NCBI RefSeq assembly: GCF_027943255.1
Contig: NC_072892.1
Location: 123,273,792-123,337,791 of the forward strand
Length of the DNA: 64,000 nucleotides
Source: Anastrepha obliqua
Taxonomy: Eukaryota > Arthropoda > Insecta > Diptera > Tephritidae
Direction of reading: 5' to 3'
A program made the position numbers and the translations under genes. The notes under the pieces were generated by a model, which was given only the letters and a program-made list of their open reading frames with translations, was not told the origin of the DNA and made no database searches. Each line of letters starts with the position of its first letter. Within the stretch, counting starts at the first letter, position 1. Shown here piece by piece: positions 44,965 to 57,819 of this stretch.

Positions 44965-45280
44965 CACCATAGAACAACGTGTCAGAAGTATTGAAAATTA
45001 TTATGAAATGATCGCAAAATTCGTGATTTTTTTGGTAGAAATAATCATCCGAATGAGGCGACAATTCAATGGTGGGTGAAAAAATTTCAAGAAACTGGTT
45101 CCGTCAAGGATAGAAAAAGGACTGACAGACCAAAAACCGCACGTGCTGTTGAGAATATTGCTGCTGTAGCGCAAAGTGTGGCGCCAATAACGATATCTTC
45201 GCGTTCTCAACAATTTGGCATTCATGAATCGACTGTTTGGCGGATTTTATCTGTAGACGTGCTAAAGGCGGACATTTAAG
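44965..45280 (+). pseudogene. DD41D-like transposase N-terminal fragment
   Basis: EQRVRSIENYYE near 44975, then the open stretch EATIQWWVKKFQETGSVKDR and ISSRSQQFGIHESTVWRIL, the two HTH regions and GS-rich linker of a DDxD mariner. The catalytic part is missing. Confidence 0.65.
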
Positions 45281-45289
45281 TGATGCCAT

Positions 45290-46760
45290 TTTTCGAATAT
45301 AATTTTTAGGAACCATAATTTGAACAAAAATAGTGAAACCTGAAAGAATTTAAATTTTAAATAGAATTTGGGCCCGTCTTATAAAATACCCTTTATATTA
45401 AGTAAATTTAGAGAAATAATTCTGTAGAAAATGCAGCCGCTAATAGATGTAGTGGTCAAGATATTTACGCAAACGGTTTTTGGGGCCCAATTCACCAAGA
45501 TGCAACATATTTCACCGGTTTCCTTTTCAATTGGAGACGAAATGTGTGAATTGGGAAGACAAGTGTTGAGGATAAATCCAGGTTTGGGTAAATAAGGAGA
45601 ACACATTAATTTTATAAAATTACTTTTACATACTCCGAACTATGAGTATTCGAAAAGTGTGAAATTACGAACACTTGAACATCGAGTTACTGGGGAACGC
45701 GACGCGTGTACACGCGTAGTTACATGAACTTTGCTTCGATATCGCTAAAGGGGCCAGTCTTGAGTAAGAGAAATCGTAATTAATTTACTTTCATTTGGTG
45801 GCACATAAATGAAAATATTGAAAAATCAATTGCAAGCTATTAAAGTTCGCAAAAAACAAAACGGTTGGCTCTTGCCTCTTGCTTACACCACTCCGGGCAT
45901 ATGCAGAATTCTTGCATTTACTCGAACGCGCACGCCGTTGTTTTGCTGCTTTTTATTCATTTCATTTTTTTAATTAAGAACCGAAAATAAGAAAGGCAGC
46001 CTTCTTTGCCACCTTATTGGCAATGCCGTAGGAATTTTCGCTTGATACTTTTATTGCTTATGCAACAAAAGGCAGAAACAGAAATTGAAAGACAACAAAC
46101 GCTGGCTGATGGACAGCGCCACATATACATATGCATGCGCGAAGGTATATATGCACGTAACGGACGCCAAGGAAAGTCGGCAGTTAGCCGCAAAAGCCAG
46201 CAAGAAAAATGTGAATATGTATGAGGATCCAAGTGTGTGCACGTGCGGCGGGGCAATCAATTTCCAGCAATGTCGCAGTTGATGGCGCTCGAGATTTTTC
46301 ACAATTACGCTTTTTTCTTCCACTCTTTTCTTTCCATACCGAATTTACTGCTGTTTACATGCTTGATTGTTGTTCTGCGATAGCGTCAGTTGCAGCGACA
46401 GGCGGCTAGCGGTAAGTGGTGTAATTAAATGCGCAACATGCGAGCACACAAGCACACGAGCGCACCGACTGAGATACAGAGGAAAATAGCGCGACTTACC
46501 AATCGCCACAGAGGACGCATTGCAAGTCAATTTGGCAGCAACCGCAGCTCACGCCACACATACTTCGCTCGCAACATCTGTGTTAACATTGCTTGGCGTA
46601 TAAATGCAAAAAAGCAGGTTGCGCGCCTTGAAATATGCACATATTTGCGCTGCGAATTTATAAAATGATTTTTGAATATTCGTCAGAAATCGCTGCCTAC
46701 CATGTGAACGGAAAGCGCAGCGTTGTGGCATTGCACGCGTCGAACGTGCTTATGTATGCT
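45290..46760. other. Interval with no recognised gene
   Basis: Many short frames at 46000-46700, none with a recognisable domain. Sequence complexity is higher than in the transposon regions, so this may be unique host DNA. Confidence 0.4.
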
Positions 46761-46762
46761 TA

Positions 46763-48323
46763 CGAGGGTTGCGCTTTATATTTTGCGTCTCTGCAACACG
46801 ACGTGTGATGAGCTGTTATTTGATATTTTTTTCGAAAGGTTTGTGATTTTTTAGCACGAATTTTTACATAACGTTTTCACTTATGAACTTTATTTGTTCT
46901 TTTTACAGGGAGTTCAAAAATTCATCTCGCCCGAAGGATGAAATAAACTCGTGACAATTTTCGTGCGATGATTATATTACGATTTTCGATGTGGTTTATC
47001 GAGACAGAAGTGCATTTGATTACTGCAGTTTACCGCTGTGAAATGCTGGCACAACGAGTTCTAACGTGGACGTGGATCCTTTAAAGATGAATTTCGCCAA
47101 GATCAATCAAAAACGGGTTTTCTGCCAGAAACTATCGATACTGTGCGCCAATGGATAACCAAAGATGATAAAGCCATCCTTGCCATTAGTGGGTTCAGCA
47201 TACCGTCCCCTTTCTGTGTTAACCTCGTAACTTCATTTTTTTCGAAATTGAGATTTTTAGTGAAAAACACTCCTTAGCATTCTTGTTACGTAAAACTAAA
47301 CATACAATGTTCATAATGATTATAGAATTTTTTTCAGAGCGTTTCGATTTTTCTCGTACCTACATGTTCGAATTCAAAAACCTCGTAGCTACTATAAGTA
47401 TCGTATCAAATAAGTTATAACTTTTCATAGAAGTTAAGTAACTCAAACATTTTTATCGATTTACTGAAAATCATTGTATGATTTTGTAGATACTAGGTTA
47501 ACACAGAAAGGGGACTATACATTCAATACTGCATGAACATTTGGTACTCAAGAAGATTTGTTCTCATTGGATATCACATAATAAGACAATTGCGCAACAA
47601 AGGACTTGGACTCCTAACGATTGGTGTAACAAAATGTTCAAGAAGTTCAGCTGCGCCAGTTCAGAGTACGTCTATGATATCGTAACAGGTGGTGAATCTT
47701 AGACCTATACATTTGAACTGGAAACAAAACAGCAATCGACAGTATTAATGTTCTAAGGCGAGCTTAGTCCAAAAAAAGTTGCTTGGGGTAGAAGCACCAG
47801 AAAGTATCAATAAGTGATCGCGTGTTATTTCCGAAAATCTGATAATCTCGCAACTATATCGCTAGAGAAATTTAAGACAGACAATTTTGAGTGGTACAGG
47901 AACATTGTTTCCCAGAAATTTTCGTAGAGTTAAGGAAAACCAGCCGCCGAAGATGAATCATCTTTCACCTAGACAATGCGAGAACTCACACCAGAGAGTT
48001 TTTGAACAGTCAAAAGATCGCGTTAATGGGTCATCTGCCTTAAAGTCCTAATTTGGTACCTAATCATTTATTTTTGTTCCCGAACATCAAAAATAAAGTT
48101 CGAGGTTCACATTTTTCAAGAACTGAAGAAACTGTTGAAGCCTTTAAACAGCTCGTTTTGGTGATATCCGCTTCTAAGTTGCAAAAGTGTTCCGAAAATT
48201 GGTTCAAGCCAATGCAGAAATGTAATGACTCTCGGGAGCATATTTGAAAAACAATAAAGCCATTTTCATTATTATTTTACAGTATTTTCATTATTGCGTG
48301 TAAAATATAAAAGGCAACCCTCG
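46763..48323 (+). mobile_element. Mariner copy split by a 315-bp MITE
   Basis: Ends CGAGGGTTGCGCTTTATAT and, inverted, CGAGGGTTGCCTTTTATAT, flanked by TA (46761-46762, 48324-48325). Without the MITE it is about 1.24 kb. Transposase pieces: TVRQWITKDDKAILAISGFS, HSILHEHLVLKKICSHWISH (joined across the MITE site), VYDIVTGGES (first Asp changed to Gly), TMRELTPE, and SIFEKQ at the end. Many stops are present. It is related to the mariner at 18944-20230 by ends and protein. Confidence 0.8.
47203..47517. mobile_element. 315-bp MITE inside a mariner
   Basis: Ends CCGTCCCCTTTCTGTGTTAA and, inverted, TAGTCCCCTTTCTGTGTTAA, flanked by TA (47201-47202, 47518-47519). Removing it rejoins GFSIHSIL of the transposase. 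No coding capacity. Confidence 0.85.
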
Positions 48324-48329
48324 TACACG

Positions 48330-49135
48330 TATATGTGCATAAGCTGGCTGACGCGCTCAGCTTTTCTTGACATTCTCTTCTGTTTTTGCATTCTTCAATT
48401 GCTGTTACTGTTGTGTTTGCTACTGCCGTAGGAGTTTAATTCTGTGTTGCAGCAATTGTTATTATTTTTCTTATCCGCTAATTAACGAAAGTGCATTTTT
48501 AAATATTGAAAGTAAAACATTCAGCATATTTATGTATACGCACATTTATTTGCTCATTTACTGGCATCAGTGTTGCCTTGGCTCTGGGTTGGCAAGCGAT
48601 GGGATTGTCGTGGCCGGCATCAATCGCTGTGCGGACGTTTTAATTGGATTTTCCTGCCAGCTCTCATTGTCTTCCTTAGGCCAAAGAGGTAAATATTTTC
48701 TCTATATTTTAATGAGGTCAGTTCGATTGAGCCGGAAAGGATGTAAGTATGAGGAATCTTACTATTGTGAATGTGAATGCAATCGAAAAAACTACAAATC
48801 GAACTACAAGCATGTGAAAATAATTAATAAATCATTTCTGACCAATGGAGTTTGTCTGTAAATTATATAGTCGGGCGAGAATAGAAACATAACATCATAA
48901 TTAAATGCAAGCATAATATTTTAATAATTCGGACAATACCAAAGTTTTATACCAGATTTACAGTTATATCGGTAAGAAGTTCACGAGCGAGAAACTTTTG
49001 GAATTTGATAAAAATAGTTAAAACTCGAGAAATATCAATGTTGCATCAAAGGGCCTGCCTTAGATTCTGTTGTTTGAGGTCGTGGCTCAAAGTCAAGTAT
49101 GGGAAGCTGCAACTTCAGCTATGGATTGCTCTAAT
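48330..49135. other. Interval with no supported gene
   Basis: A 164-codon open frame at 48367-48861 is rich in Cys, Tyr and Ser, has no recognisable domain and no homologous copy here. I regard it as chance. Confidence 0.4.
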
Positions 49136-49139
49136 ATTC

Positions 49140-49575
49140 TAAGTAGGCATCCCTCTGACAGTTGTTAAACGGGAACTGCACAAATTATTTCTCAGGAAAG
49201 CGCAGAAAAGATGGAGCTCCATTTCTTCATGTGGTATTTCGAAAACCCCTTGGCCCCAATACGAGATACGAAGGACTCAGGAAGTCCTTTCGACTCCTCG
49301 CTATTCTATTTCCAAACTCGTAGCTATGTTTATCGGTCACTGGACGAACGGCACACACGCGGAAAAGCTAGGGTTACCCTTTAACCCGCATTGAAGAAGT
49401 TGTGCGGCCCTTTCAGAGAAGGAGACTGAAGAGCATTTTCTCAGTAAATGTGCGGGTTTGGCAGCTAGACGACTTAAGTCACTGGGCGCTCCTTTCTTCG
49501 ACAGCCTGGGGCAGTACGCCAACCTAAATCCAGCCAATCTCCTCCATTATATCAATAACTCTGGCTGGCTGTAGA
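49140..49575 (+). pseudogene. LINE C-terminal fragment with zinc knuckle
   Basis: GIPLTVVKRELHKLFLRKAQ, RYSISKLVAMFIGHWTNGTH, then KETEEHFLSKCAGLAARRLK and FDSLGQYANLNPANLLHYIN. This is the region after RNase H in a LINE with a CCHC knuckle; the first Cys pair is damaged by a stop. Confidence 0.7.
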
Positions 49576-49709
49576 TATCTGCCTGTTGGAGGTCTCATAA
49601 TGGTATCAAAGCGGCGCTTTAGTGCTACTTGAGGAGTGCCAGACCGGCACTACAACTATTTCACCTACCTTTCATATTCATAGTAAAATTTATTTATAGA
49701 ATTACTTGG

Positions 49710-50495
49710 AAGCCAGGAGCTTGCGCCACCTTGACTTACTCTACTTACCACATGAATTGGTTCCATTCCATCGCCTTCTCCACTATGTTGACGTCTTTCT
49801 TGCGTAAAGTATGACCAATCCACTTCCATATCTGTCTTCTAATCCAAATATCTAGCGGTTACATATTTGCCTTTACGACCAATTCCTTGTTTGGCATTAT
49901 TTTTGGCCAGAAAATTCGGAATATAATTCTTAGACAGTGGTTAACAAAAACTTGTGAGTAACTGGTTATAGCGGTGGTGATTTTCCAGGTAGAGCTACTG
50001 TACAGCAGTTTCGACAGCACATACGACTTGGAGAGTCCAACCTTTAAACAGGAACTCAGGTTGTTGTTTTTTCAAACGGAGTACAACATCCCAAATGCTC
50101 CTCTGTCTTTTTCGATCCGGAAGCGTACATCTACAACCGTGCCATCGCCCGGGGCAACTTTTCTTCCGAGGTAAATAAATTGCTACACTATTTTGATAGG
50201 GTTACCTGCAGTCTCCACACATCAACCTACCTTATTTGCCAGACTCATCACCATCGTCTTGTCCAAATTGATTTTAAGGCCGGCTGACCCAGCTTCCCTA
50301 TGAAGCGCGGAACCCTTTTCCTTAAGTTCGATTAGGCGATGTGCCAGGAGGGATATGTCGTCAGCATAATCGATGTGTTGTAGCGTGCTAGTCGTCATCT
50401 ATCTAAGACCGCAGTTGTGCAGATCGCTTAAGGCTGCTTCGAAGACGTTTTCTATTACTAAGAGGACTAACACAGGCGATAAAATACATCCCTGG
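49710..50495 (-). pseudogene. LINE reverse transcriptase, 3' part
   Basis: The minus strand begins QGCILSPVLVLLVIENVFEA, then the active site HIDYADDISLLAHRLIELKE, GLKINLDKTMVMS, FIYLGRKVAPGDG, and the C-terminal IWKWIGHTLRKKDVNIVEKA. The order from the PQGC box through YADD to the terminal WIGHTLRK box is that of a non-LTR retrotransposon. A few stops are present. Opposite in orientation to the adjacent LINE piece. Confidence 0.75.
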
Positions 50496-51109
50496 AATAG
50501 AAAAAGTAAATAAATAAATAAAAATCTCGAAGCAATGTTGACTTTTTTCGCCATTCTATGCGTTAATCATTGCGCAAATTTTCCAGGAGGTCAAAGAATG
50601 AATTTGAATTTTTCTCGTTTTCTGGAGAGATTTTAATCAACATGGCCTTAAATGACTTACTCACTTCAACTTTTGTAAAGGGTGTTTTTTTAGAGGTTAG
50701 GTTTTCAAGTTGGCACTACTTTTTTCGTAGATGGTCTTTTTGACAGCTGTCACTTGATTTATGCTCAGTTTGGTTTGCCATTTCATAATGAATAGACTTA
50801 CACCTGAACAACGTTTGCAAATCGTGCAAATTTATTACGAAAATAATGGTTCGGTTCGCACGACGCATCGAAGAAAATTTTGTTCAGCGATGAAGCTCAC
50901 TTTTGGTTGAATGGGTATGTCAATAAGCAAAATTGTCGCATTTGGAGTGAACATAATCCACAAGCCATTGCTGAGACGCCGTTACATCCTCAAAAAGTCA
51001 CTGTTTGGTGTGCTCTATGGGCAGAGGGAATCATTGGTCCATATTTCTTTAAAAATGAAGCCGGCCATAATGTTACAGTCAATGCAGAGCGCTATAGAGC
51101 CATGATTAA

Positions 51110-53478
51110 CCCAGCTCCGTCATCCTTCGTCAAAATGACTACGCGCGATTTTATTTTAAAATTAAAACCGGTTTTTTTAGATTGTTTTGGTCTGATTTTT
51201 CTGATAGCGTTAGTTGGTTAGAAGCTATTGGTGGACGAAGACGTACAGCAAACAACGCACATTGTAAGTATTTTTTTTTCGCTTATAATTTTTTGCCGTA
51301 GTCAAAATGACGAAAGATGACATTTGTGTAACTTCCAGTTTTGACGGGGTATTTTTTTAGTACGAATAATTTTATCGTAACTCTAAAATGGCTAATCAAC
51401 AATCACTAACAGATAAACAAATTGAGAAATTTCTCTCTTGTTGTGATAGCAACGATGAATTTGAAAGCGATGGCAGTGAAATAGGTTGTGACACAGAAGT
51501 TGAGGAAGAGGATTTCGTTGCAAACACCAGCTCATCAGATGAAGCAACTGATGAGGATGAAGATAACGTTATTACAATACATGTGAGAAAACTATACTTC
51601 GAGGGAAAAATGGTCATAAATGGTCATCAGTTAAAGGTACAACTCATCATTATGGGCTAAATATCGTACATAAAAGTCGAGGGCCTACCCGTCAGTGTAA
51701 AAACATAATTGATCCGTTCGACTGTTTTAAACTGTTCATAACAGGAGATATCGTCGACGAAGTTGTAAAGTGGACAAATGTTGAAATAAATCAACGCCAA
51801 TCAATTTTACTAGCAAATACGGATCAGACACAACGACGTAACACAATTGCAAATGAAATATATGCAGTTATGGGTATATTGGTGTTGACCGCTGTTAAAA
51901 AAGATCAGCATTTATCTGTGGAGGAATTATTTGACAGGTGTTATTCTGGATCCATCTACGCAAGCGTTCTTACCAAAGCCAGATTTCAATTTCTTATGTC
52001 CTGCCTGCGGTTCGACGATAAATCTGTGCGCCTGCAATTAGTGGGTGATAAATTCGCACCCATCAAAAAAATATGGGAAATGTTTGTAAAAAAATGCAGG
52101 GAAAATTACAGTCCTGGTCCATACCTTACAGTGGACGAACAGCTTTTGGCTTTCCGAGGCAAGTGCAGTTTCAAGATGTATATCCCGAATAAGCCTCCCA
52201 AATATGGAATTAAAATGGTGATGTTATGTGATAGTGGAACCAAGTATATGGTGGACGCAATTCCATATTTGGGCAAAAATTCGAACAATACTACAATGCC
52301 TCTTGGAGAGTTCTATGTGAAAGAGCTTACGAAAACTGTACATGGCTCAAACCGAAATATTACAATGGACAACTGGTTCACTTCAATACCTCTGGCAAAA
52401 TCATTAGGGCAGAGCCCATACAATTTGACAATTGTCGGCACTCTTCGGTCAAATAAAAGAGAAATTCCAGTTCAGCTAAAAGAAAAAAAAGGGTCGTAAG
52501 TGCGGTTCGGCCATGTTTTGCTACGACACCAACTTAACATTGTTATCGTATAAGCCGAAGCCAAACAAAATGGTTTACCTTTTATCCTCATGTAACGAAC
52601 AGGGCACTATCAATTCCAATACAAATAAACCCAACATGGTGGAGTTTTATAATAGTACCAAAGGAGGAGTTGATACATTCGATCAGATGTGCAGTGTTAT
52701 GAGCTGTTCAAGAAAAACTAACAGATGGCCATTATGTCAATTTTACGGAATTTTAAACATAGCTTTCATTAATTCATATATAATTTATACCCATAATGTG
52801 TTTCAAGGTGGTCAAAAGCCACTAAATCGCGTTAATTTTATGAAAAAACTTTTTGCGGAACTCATAAAAGAGCAACTAAAGGACAGGCTTGTTATGCCAA
52901 CAATAACATCCACTGTGAGAAATGATATCGAGAATCAGCTTCAAATAAATAAATCTACAGAATCTGAAAACAAAATACCAAAAAGTTCAACTGGAAAAAG
53001 AAAAATATGCGCAGTTTGTCCTTCTGCTAAACGAAGAATGACAAACGTCGTTTGTGCAAAGTGCAAGAAAAGGCTGTGCGGCGAGCACAAAATAAAAGTT
53101 TGTGACTCATGCTTTATATGAAATAATTTACCTTAAATTAATGTTCCTTTTTTAGTTTAATGTATTATTTATAAGAAACTATAAGACTTAATGGACAAAA
53201 ATGTGATTTATTTTTTATTTGAAATGTTATATAATAAGTTGTTTAAAAAACCATGCCAATTGAAAGAAGGCTATTCAATGTTAATTTTACGCCAAAAAAA
53301 TAATAAAATTTTATGAGTTTCGTTAAATATTAATTTTAAAGTATCTAAATAAAAATAACAAATCAATTTTGATACCCATTTTTGTTGACAACTTTTTTTA
53401 CAGCTTTTTAAAATACATCGTAGTCAAAATGACGAAGGATGACGTTAGTGTACAATAAATAAGGATGACGTTCTAGGG
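51110..53478 (+). mobile_element. piggyBac-like element, 2,369 bp
   Basis: Starts CCC and ends GGG between TTAA copies at 51106-51109 and 53479-53482, the classical piggyBac arrangement. A subterminal motif GTCAAAATGACGAA(A/G)GATGAC occurs near both ends. Removing the element and one TTAA rejoins the DD41D transposase. Confidence 0.92.
51388..53121 (+). pseudogene. piggyBac transposase with two frame changes
   Basis: Starts MANQQSLTDKQIEKFLSCCD with an acidic N-terminal segment. The frame shifts near 51635 and again near 52485, in a long A run. Catalytic residues: Asp in YLTVDEQLLAFRG (near 52133), Asp in NITMDNWFTS (near 52369) and Asp in GGVDTFDQMCS (near 52673). The C-terminus carries a Cys/His zinc-binding domain (CAVCPSAKRRMTNVVCAKCK, then CGEHKIKVCDSC), typical of the family. 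No in-frame stop was seen apart from those caused by the two shifts. Either may be a homopolymer sequencing error, so the gene could be intact. Confidence 0.88.
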
Positions 53479-54149
53479 TTAATGACTTTTTCGTGCCTGA
53501 ATTGGACGATGTTGATGTGGACGACCTTTGGTTCCAACAAGACGGCGCTACATGCCATACAGCCAACGCAACAATCGATTTATTGAAGGAAACTTTTGGT
53601 GAGCGCATTATCTCGCGCCGTGGACCTGTGGCGTGGCCTCCAAGATCGTGCGATATAACACCGCTGGACTATTTCTTGTGGGGCTATGTGAAGTCGCTTG
53701 TCTACGCAGATAAGCCCGAGACGATTGACGTCTTGGAAGAGAATATTCGGCGCGTTATTGCTGACATACGGCCCCAATTGCTGCAAAAAGTGGTCGAAAA
53801 TTGGGCCTCTCGGCTGGAATTTATTCGAGCCAGCCGCGGCGGCCACTTGCCCGAAATCATTTTTAAAACATAATGGCAAACCCTTATCTTTATAATAAAG
53901 CTAAATTCTTGGCCATAACATTAAATTATATACATTTTATTTTATCTTGAAAACCTAACCTCTAAAAAAAACACCCCTTATTATCTTCTTCTTGGTTGGG
54001 TGCTAACCGCTGAGTCGATTTTGGCCGAGCTTAACAAAGCGCGTCAGTCGCAGTCTCAATGAACGAATTTGAAGGAATCAATGAATTCACAGAATTGAAA
54101 ATGTCTCTGTCCACATTATGGCAAATTTTGCGTGACTAAGCCTCTTGAT

Positions 54150-54785
54150 CCGATTGAGCTATTGTGGTATTACGGAGAACTGAGCTGATAAATTGGCCAA
54201 TGAAGGCTCTGCAAGTTTTCCACTAGGCCCTGCACCCTTTTTACCCACATCGATTCAGCTACGGATGGACGACTTCGTGAGGTCTACCCATAGAGGACGT
54301 TGGTCTGGCTTGCACTCGTGCAGAGTAGCCAAGTGTTCTGTAAAAGAACGAAACAGGAAAATAGCGACCTTTCTCCTAAAACTCAGCAGAAAGAACCTGA
54401 GAGTACAGGTGGCTGTAATCACAGGGCACAACGTCTGTGGTCAGCATATGGCTACCATGGGGGTAGTAGACAACCCGATATGCCTATCCTGTCTTGAGGG
54501 TGACGACACTGCAGAGCATTTTCTCTGTAACTGTCCTGCATTTTCCAGAATCAGACTTAGGATATTGAGTTGCGATATACTGAGTATGGATAAAGTTCAT
54601 ACTCTTCCTCTTCCGGATCTCTTAAAATTCATCAATGAATCCAAGAGATTTGTGGAAGAGTGACCTCTTAATACCCACTTTTAATCTTTTCTATCTCTAT
54701 TCTTTGTATTCGTGTATTACAATGCTCTCCTGACTGAGTGCTTGGACTTGTCCAACCCCCACAAATCTAATCTAATCTAATTTAA
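54150..54785 (+). pseudogene. LINE 3' end: RNase H tail, zinc knuckle and TCTAA repeats
   Basis: GITEN*ADKLANEGSASFP gives the last RNase H motif, then a 156-codon open frame from 54193 with VAVITGHNVCGQHMATMG and CLSCLEGDDTAEHFLCNCPA, a CCHC knuckle. The 3' end is (TCTAA)n at about 54765-54785, as in I-like LINEs with simple 3' repeats. Confidence 0.75.
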
Positions 54786-54789
54786 AGTC

Positions 54790-57210
54790 TCACAGCGTGT
54801 GAGACTGTGTGCTGTCTTATTCACCAGAACTCCATTGAAACTGCGTAGCTCATCGCTTTGATGCGAAATGAGCATTCGGTAAGTTATATTAAGACTCACC
54901 ACCTTGCATGCTAACTGTGCAATTATGCAATCTACGGCATCTTACATTGTGTTCTATAAGTCTCTCATGTCCACATGAAAAAGTGACCAATAAATTCAGT
55001 ATCCTCGCTGTGACACCTGAAATGAGGTGAGTGGCTACCACCGTTCTCTGAATTCTGAATAGTAGTCACGCACCAACCCATTCGGATACGGTGCCATGCT
55101 ATGCCATCTATCTAAATAAATTTTAGAGCGAAGTTTAAAATGGCTCCACGTTGTTGGGGAAGTTAGTTCCGGCCGCTCGACGCAGCATCCAAGGAGAGGT
55201 CGATTGTATTTCCGAGATATTGGCATTACTTGCAGTAAGATAAGGTTAATACTACACCGCATATATTACACAGGGTGCGTCCCTTAAGCCCTTAAGATTT
55301 GAAATGAAATTGTGGAATTTTTTTTAAGGAAGTATACGACAAAAACAAGAGCGTGGGTGGTACTTCTATTAGGAGCTCCTATTACTAGCAAGGCTTAGGA
55401 TGTTTGGATATTTCCATTGAAGCTCGTATATCCTGTTTTAGAGCAATTTCATTTCACAAATGTATACTTCGAGAATTTAGAAAATAAAATAATATCACCC
55501 CGTTGGTTGGCTTTTTCTGAAATTCTATTAGCTTGGAGTAAAATAGTATTTTTTTCAATATTCAATATGAATATTTTTGACACGTTTTATATGCATCAAA
55601 TCGCAACTTTGCATTACCAAGTAGTACAGCAACATCAACACTAACATTAACACTAACAGCAACAACAACCTCATAGTAACAACAAACGCATCGCCTACCG
55701 CAAACGACGTTCTCCGCTGCAATTCGTGTGTCTTCTTCGTGTCATCTGCTGTTGCATTTGAAATGCCACAGCAATATTGAATTTCCGTTTTTGTGCCATC
55801 GACGTGATGCTGCTGCAACGAATTCTAAACCTTCATCCCATTTTTAGCACCCAAACCGTCACTGCGCCAACACTTCACCACCTCCAGTTATTCAACCGCT
55901 TACTCAGTTATGCAAATGCGTCAATAAGTACATCCGGAGTTGCTGCATTCGAACAGGCCAGCTTTTGAGTTATTTACATTTCCACGTTATTCTACATTTC
56001 CATTCGCATTCGCATTCATATTCATATTCATTATTTATTTACACCTCTCTACTTCTTTTATGGGAATTGAAAATACTGAAAAAAATGTGAGTTTTCACAA
56101 TCTTGAAGTTGTCTACTTGCGGTTTTCATTCTGCTATGTAGGGATGAGTTTTTGATTTTTTTCTGTTTGATTTGGTTTGCTTTTCTTCAACTCTTGCTCC
56201 TTCATTTCCTTACCCTTTCCTATCATGCCTTCGCTCTCACCGCTTCCGCTTCCCCATCCGTTTTAGTTTTTCTTTTCTAATATACCATTGAATTTTAATT
56301 TGACTCGCGTTTAGGTCCACTGTGGCCAGGAAATAATCAAGGACTTTCACAGCTGCTATTTACTGCTTCGTCAGGACTTTTTTCTATCTATTGACTTTGC
56401 GTTCAATTACTCATCCCGAACTGAGGCTCATCTGAACTTTGCTCTTCTACTGTATTTTGGGCCAACCTCGTTTTTGTTTGGTCGCTTCGAATGGTATCAA
56501 AGAAAATGACCAAACCCATTCAGGCGCATTTGAACATACAACCAGATTTTAATATTTTCTTATGGCGCTTTCGTTTCTTCCAAAAAATGGTGCCTTGTCT
56601 TGCTCCTTATTTTTTCGTGTTCTATTCCTAAATAAGTGTAGTCAAGGTGGAAAATTCTGTATTCGATTCAAAATGTGCCACACTCAACGATTTTTGAAAA
56701 AATTGGCATACTATATTTTACTCAAAATATTTTTTGAAGAGCGCATGAGGTCCGTACTACCAGGACTTCGGCCAAGAACGCTTTTTTTACCCTCAAGTGA
56801 AGCATATTCTGGATAAGACATTCTGTATTGGACGACACAAGTGCTAGTCAAAATGACCGCACGTAGAAAATAGCTTTTAAAAAGTTTAGATCAAGAAAGT
56901 CCGAATGTGATTGTCAATGTTTTTTTTTTATTATATAAAAAAGCGATTAAATTTATGCCACACATTTGTATTCAAGCAGTATATATTTTCTATTGAGGCG
57001 AGCTTTAAATCGAAACCCTCGAATTTTTAATCAATCCCTTGAGTCAATCAAAAACGAAAAACTATTGGTTTTCCATCTAGTTAAGAGTATGAGACTTCTA
57101 AACCATTGAAAATACATATGGGTTGTTTGGAATAGTATGACATTTATTTCTTTCATTTCCCGCGATTTGCAATATCGCTGCGATGAAAGTGATGCTCAAG
57201 CTGCCACCAC
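54790..57210. other. Interval with no recognised gene; SINE head at 55020-55105
   Basis: On the minus strand, 55020-55105 carries the SINE head (CGTATCCGAATGGGTTGGTG followed by CAGAATTCAGAG), without the body. A CAA/CTAA-rich run lies near 55625-55680. The rest shows nothing I can name. Confidence 0.45.
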
Positions 57211-57219
57211 TTCACATAT

Positions 57220-57772
57220 TAGGTGCGCAACTAAGTTCTCGCTGTTTTTTTTTTTTTTGATGAAAATACAACTTTATTCTGAAAAAAATGGTTACAAGTG
57301 AACCATTGAAAGTATTGTTAATCGCTGGCTATTACTTTCTCGTATACCGTCGCGTTAAAACTGTTTATCTTTTGAGGCTATCCACGAGTCAAGCCATTTT
57401 TTCATGTCTTCATATGAATGGAACTGCTGGTCAGCTCGACCATGTGCCATCGATCGGAACAGTTGATAATCGGACGGCGCAATATCTGGAGAATCTCGGC
57501 ACGTTGTTTCACTTAAAGCAGCATCTCCATAAACTTTTGTAGCTCTCGATGGAAAATTAACACTTCCCTCAAATGACGATTATTCGGAACAAAATCAGAC
57601 ATTTTCACAAAACCAAAAGTATAAGATACCAAAACAAAATCACTAGTGTGTCGGAACAGTTTGCTTACCATGTCTAAGCTTAGTTTATGGCGTTTAGATG
57701 ATGTTAGAATCGACTAGCACACACTGCTGGCGGCACCTATTGACAAACAGCGCGAACTTAGTTGCGCACCTA
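57220..57772 (-). mobile_element. Mariner-derived MITE, ~550 bp
   Basis: Ends TTAGGTGCGCAACTAAGTTC and, inverted, TTAGGTGCGCAACTAAGTTC, over about 28 bases. The minus strand retains short transposase pieces: FVPNNRHLREVLIFHRELQK and the mariner C-terminal ETYEDMKKWLDSW-like segment with VASD-QYF. Most of the catalytic domain is gone. Confidence 0.75.
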
Positions 57773-57819
57773 ATAGTTATTCAGAAATCAGCCAAGTGTA
57801 CTCCGTTGAACATTACTAA

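Larger units (their letters stand above)
50677..53981 (+). mobile_element. DD41D mariner split by piggyBac
   Basis: Ends AAGGGTGTTTTTTTAGAGG and its inverse, with TTAGGTTTTCAAG next to them. Transposase part 1 (50790-51105): MNRLTPEQRLQIVQIYYENN, an internal deletion, then KILFSDEAHFWLNGYVNKQN and CALWAEGIIGPYFFKNEAGH. Part 2 (53483-53873): DFFVPELDDVDVDDLWFQQD, SCDITPLDYFLWGYVK, and GGHLPEIIFKT followed by a stop. All three catalytic Asp are present, with 41 residues between the last two. The protein is broken by the N-terminal deletion and by the insertion at TTAA. Confidence 0.9.

Noticed and set aside
48367..48861. 164-codon ORF
   Set aside because: No domain, biased Cys/Tyr/Ser composition, no start context or homologous copy; likely chance.
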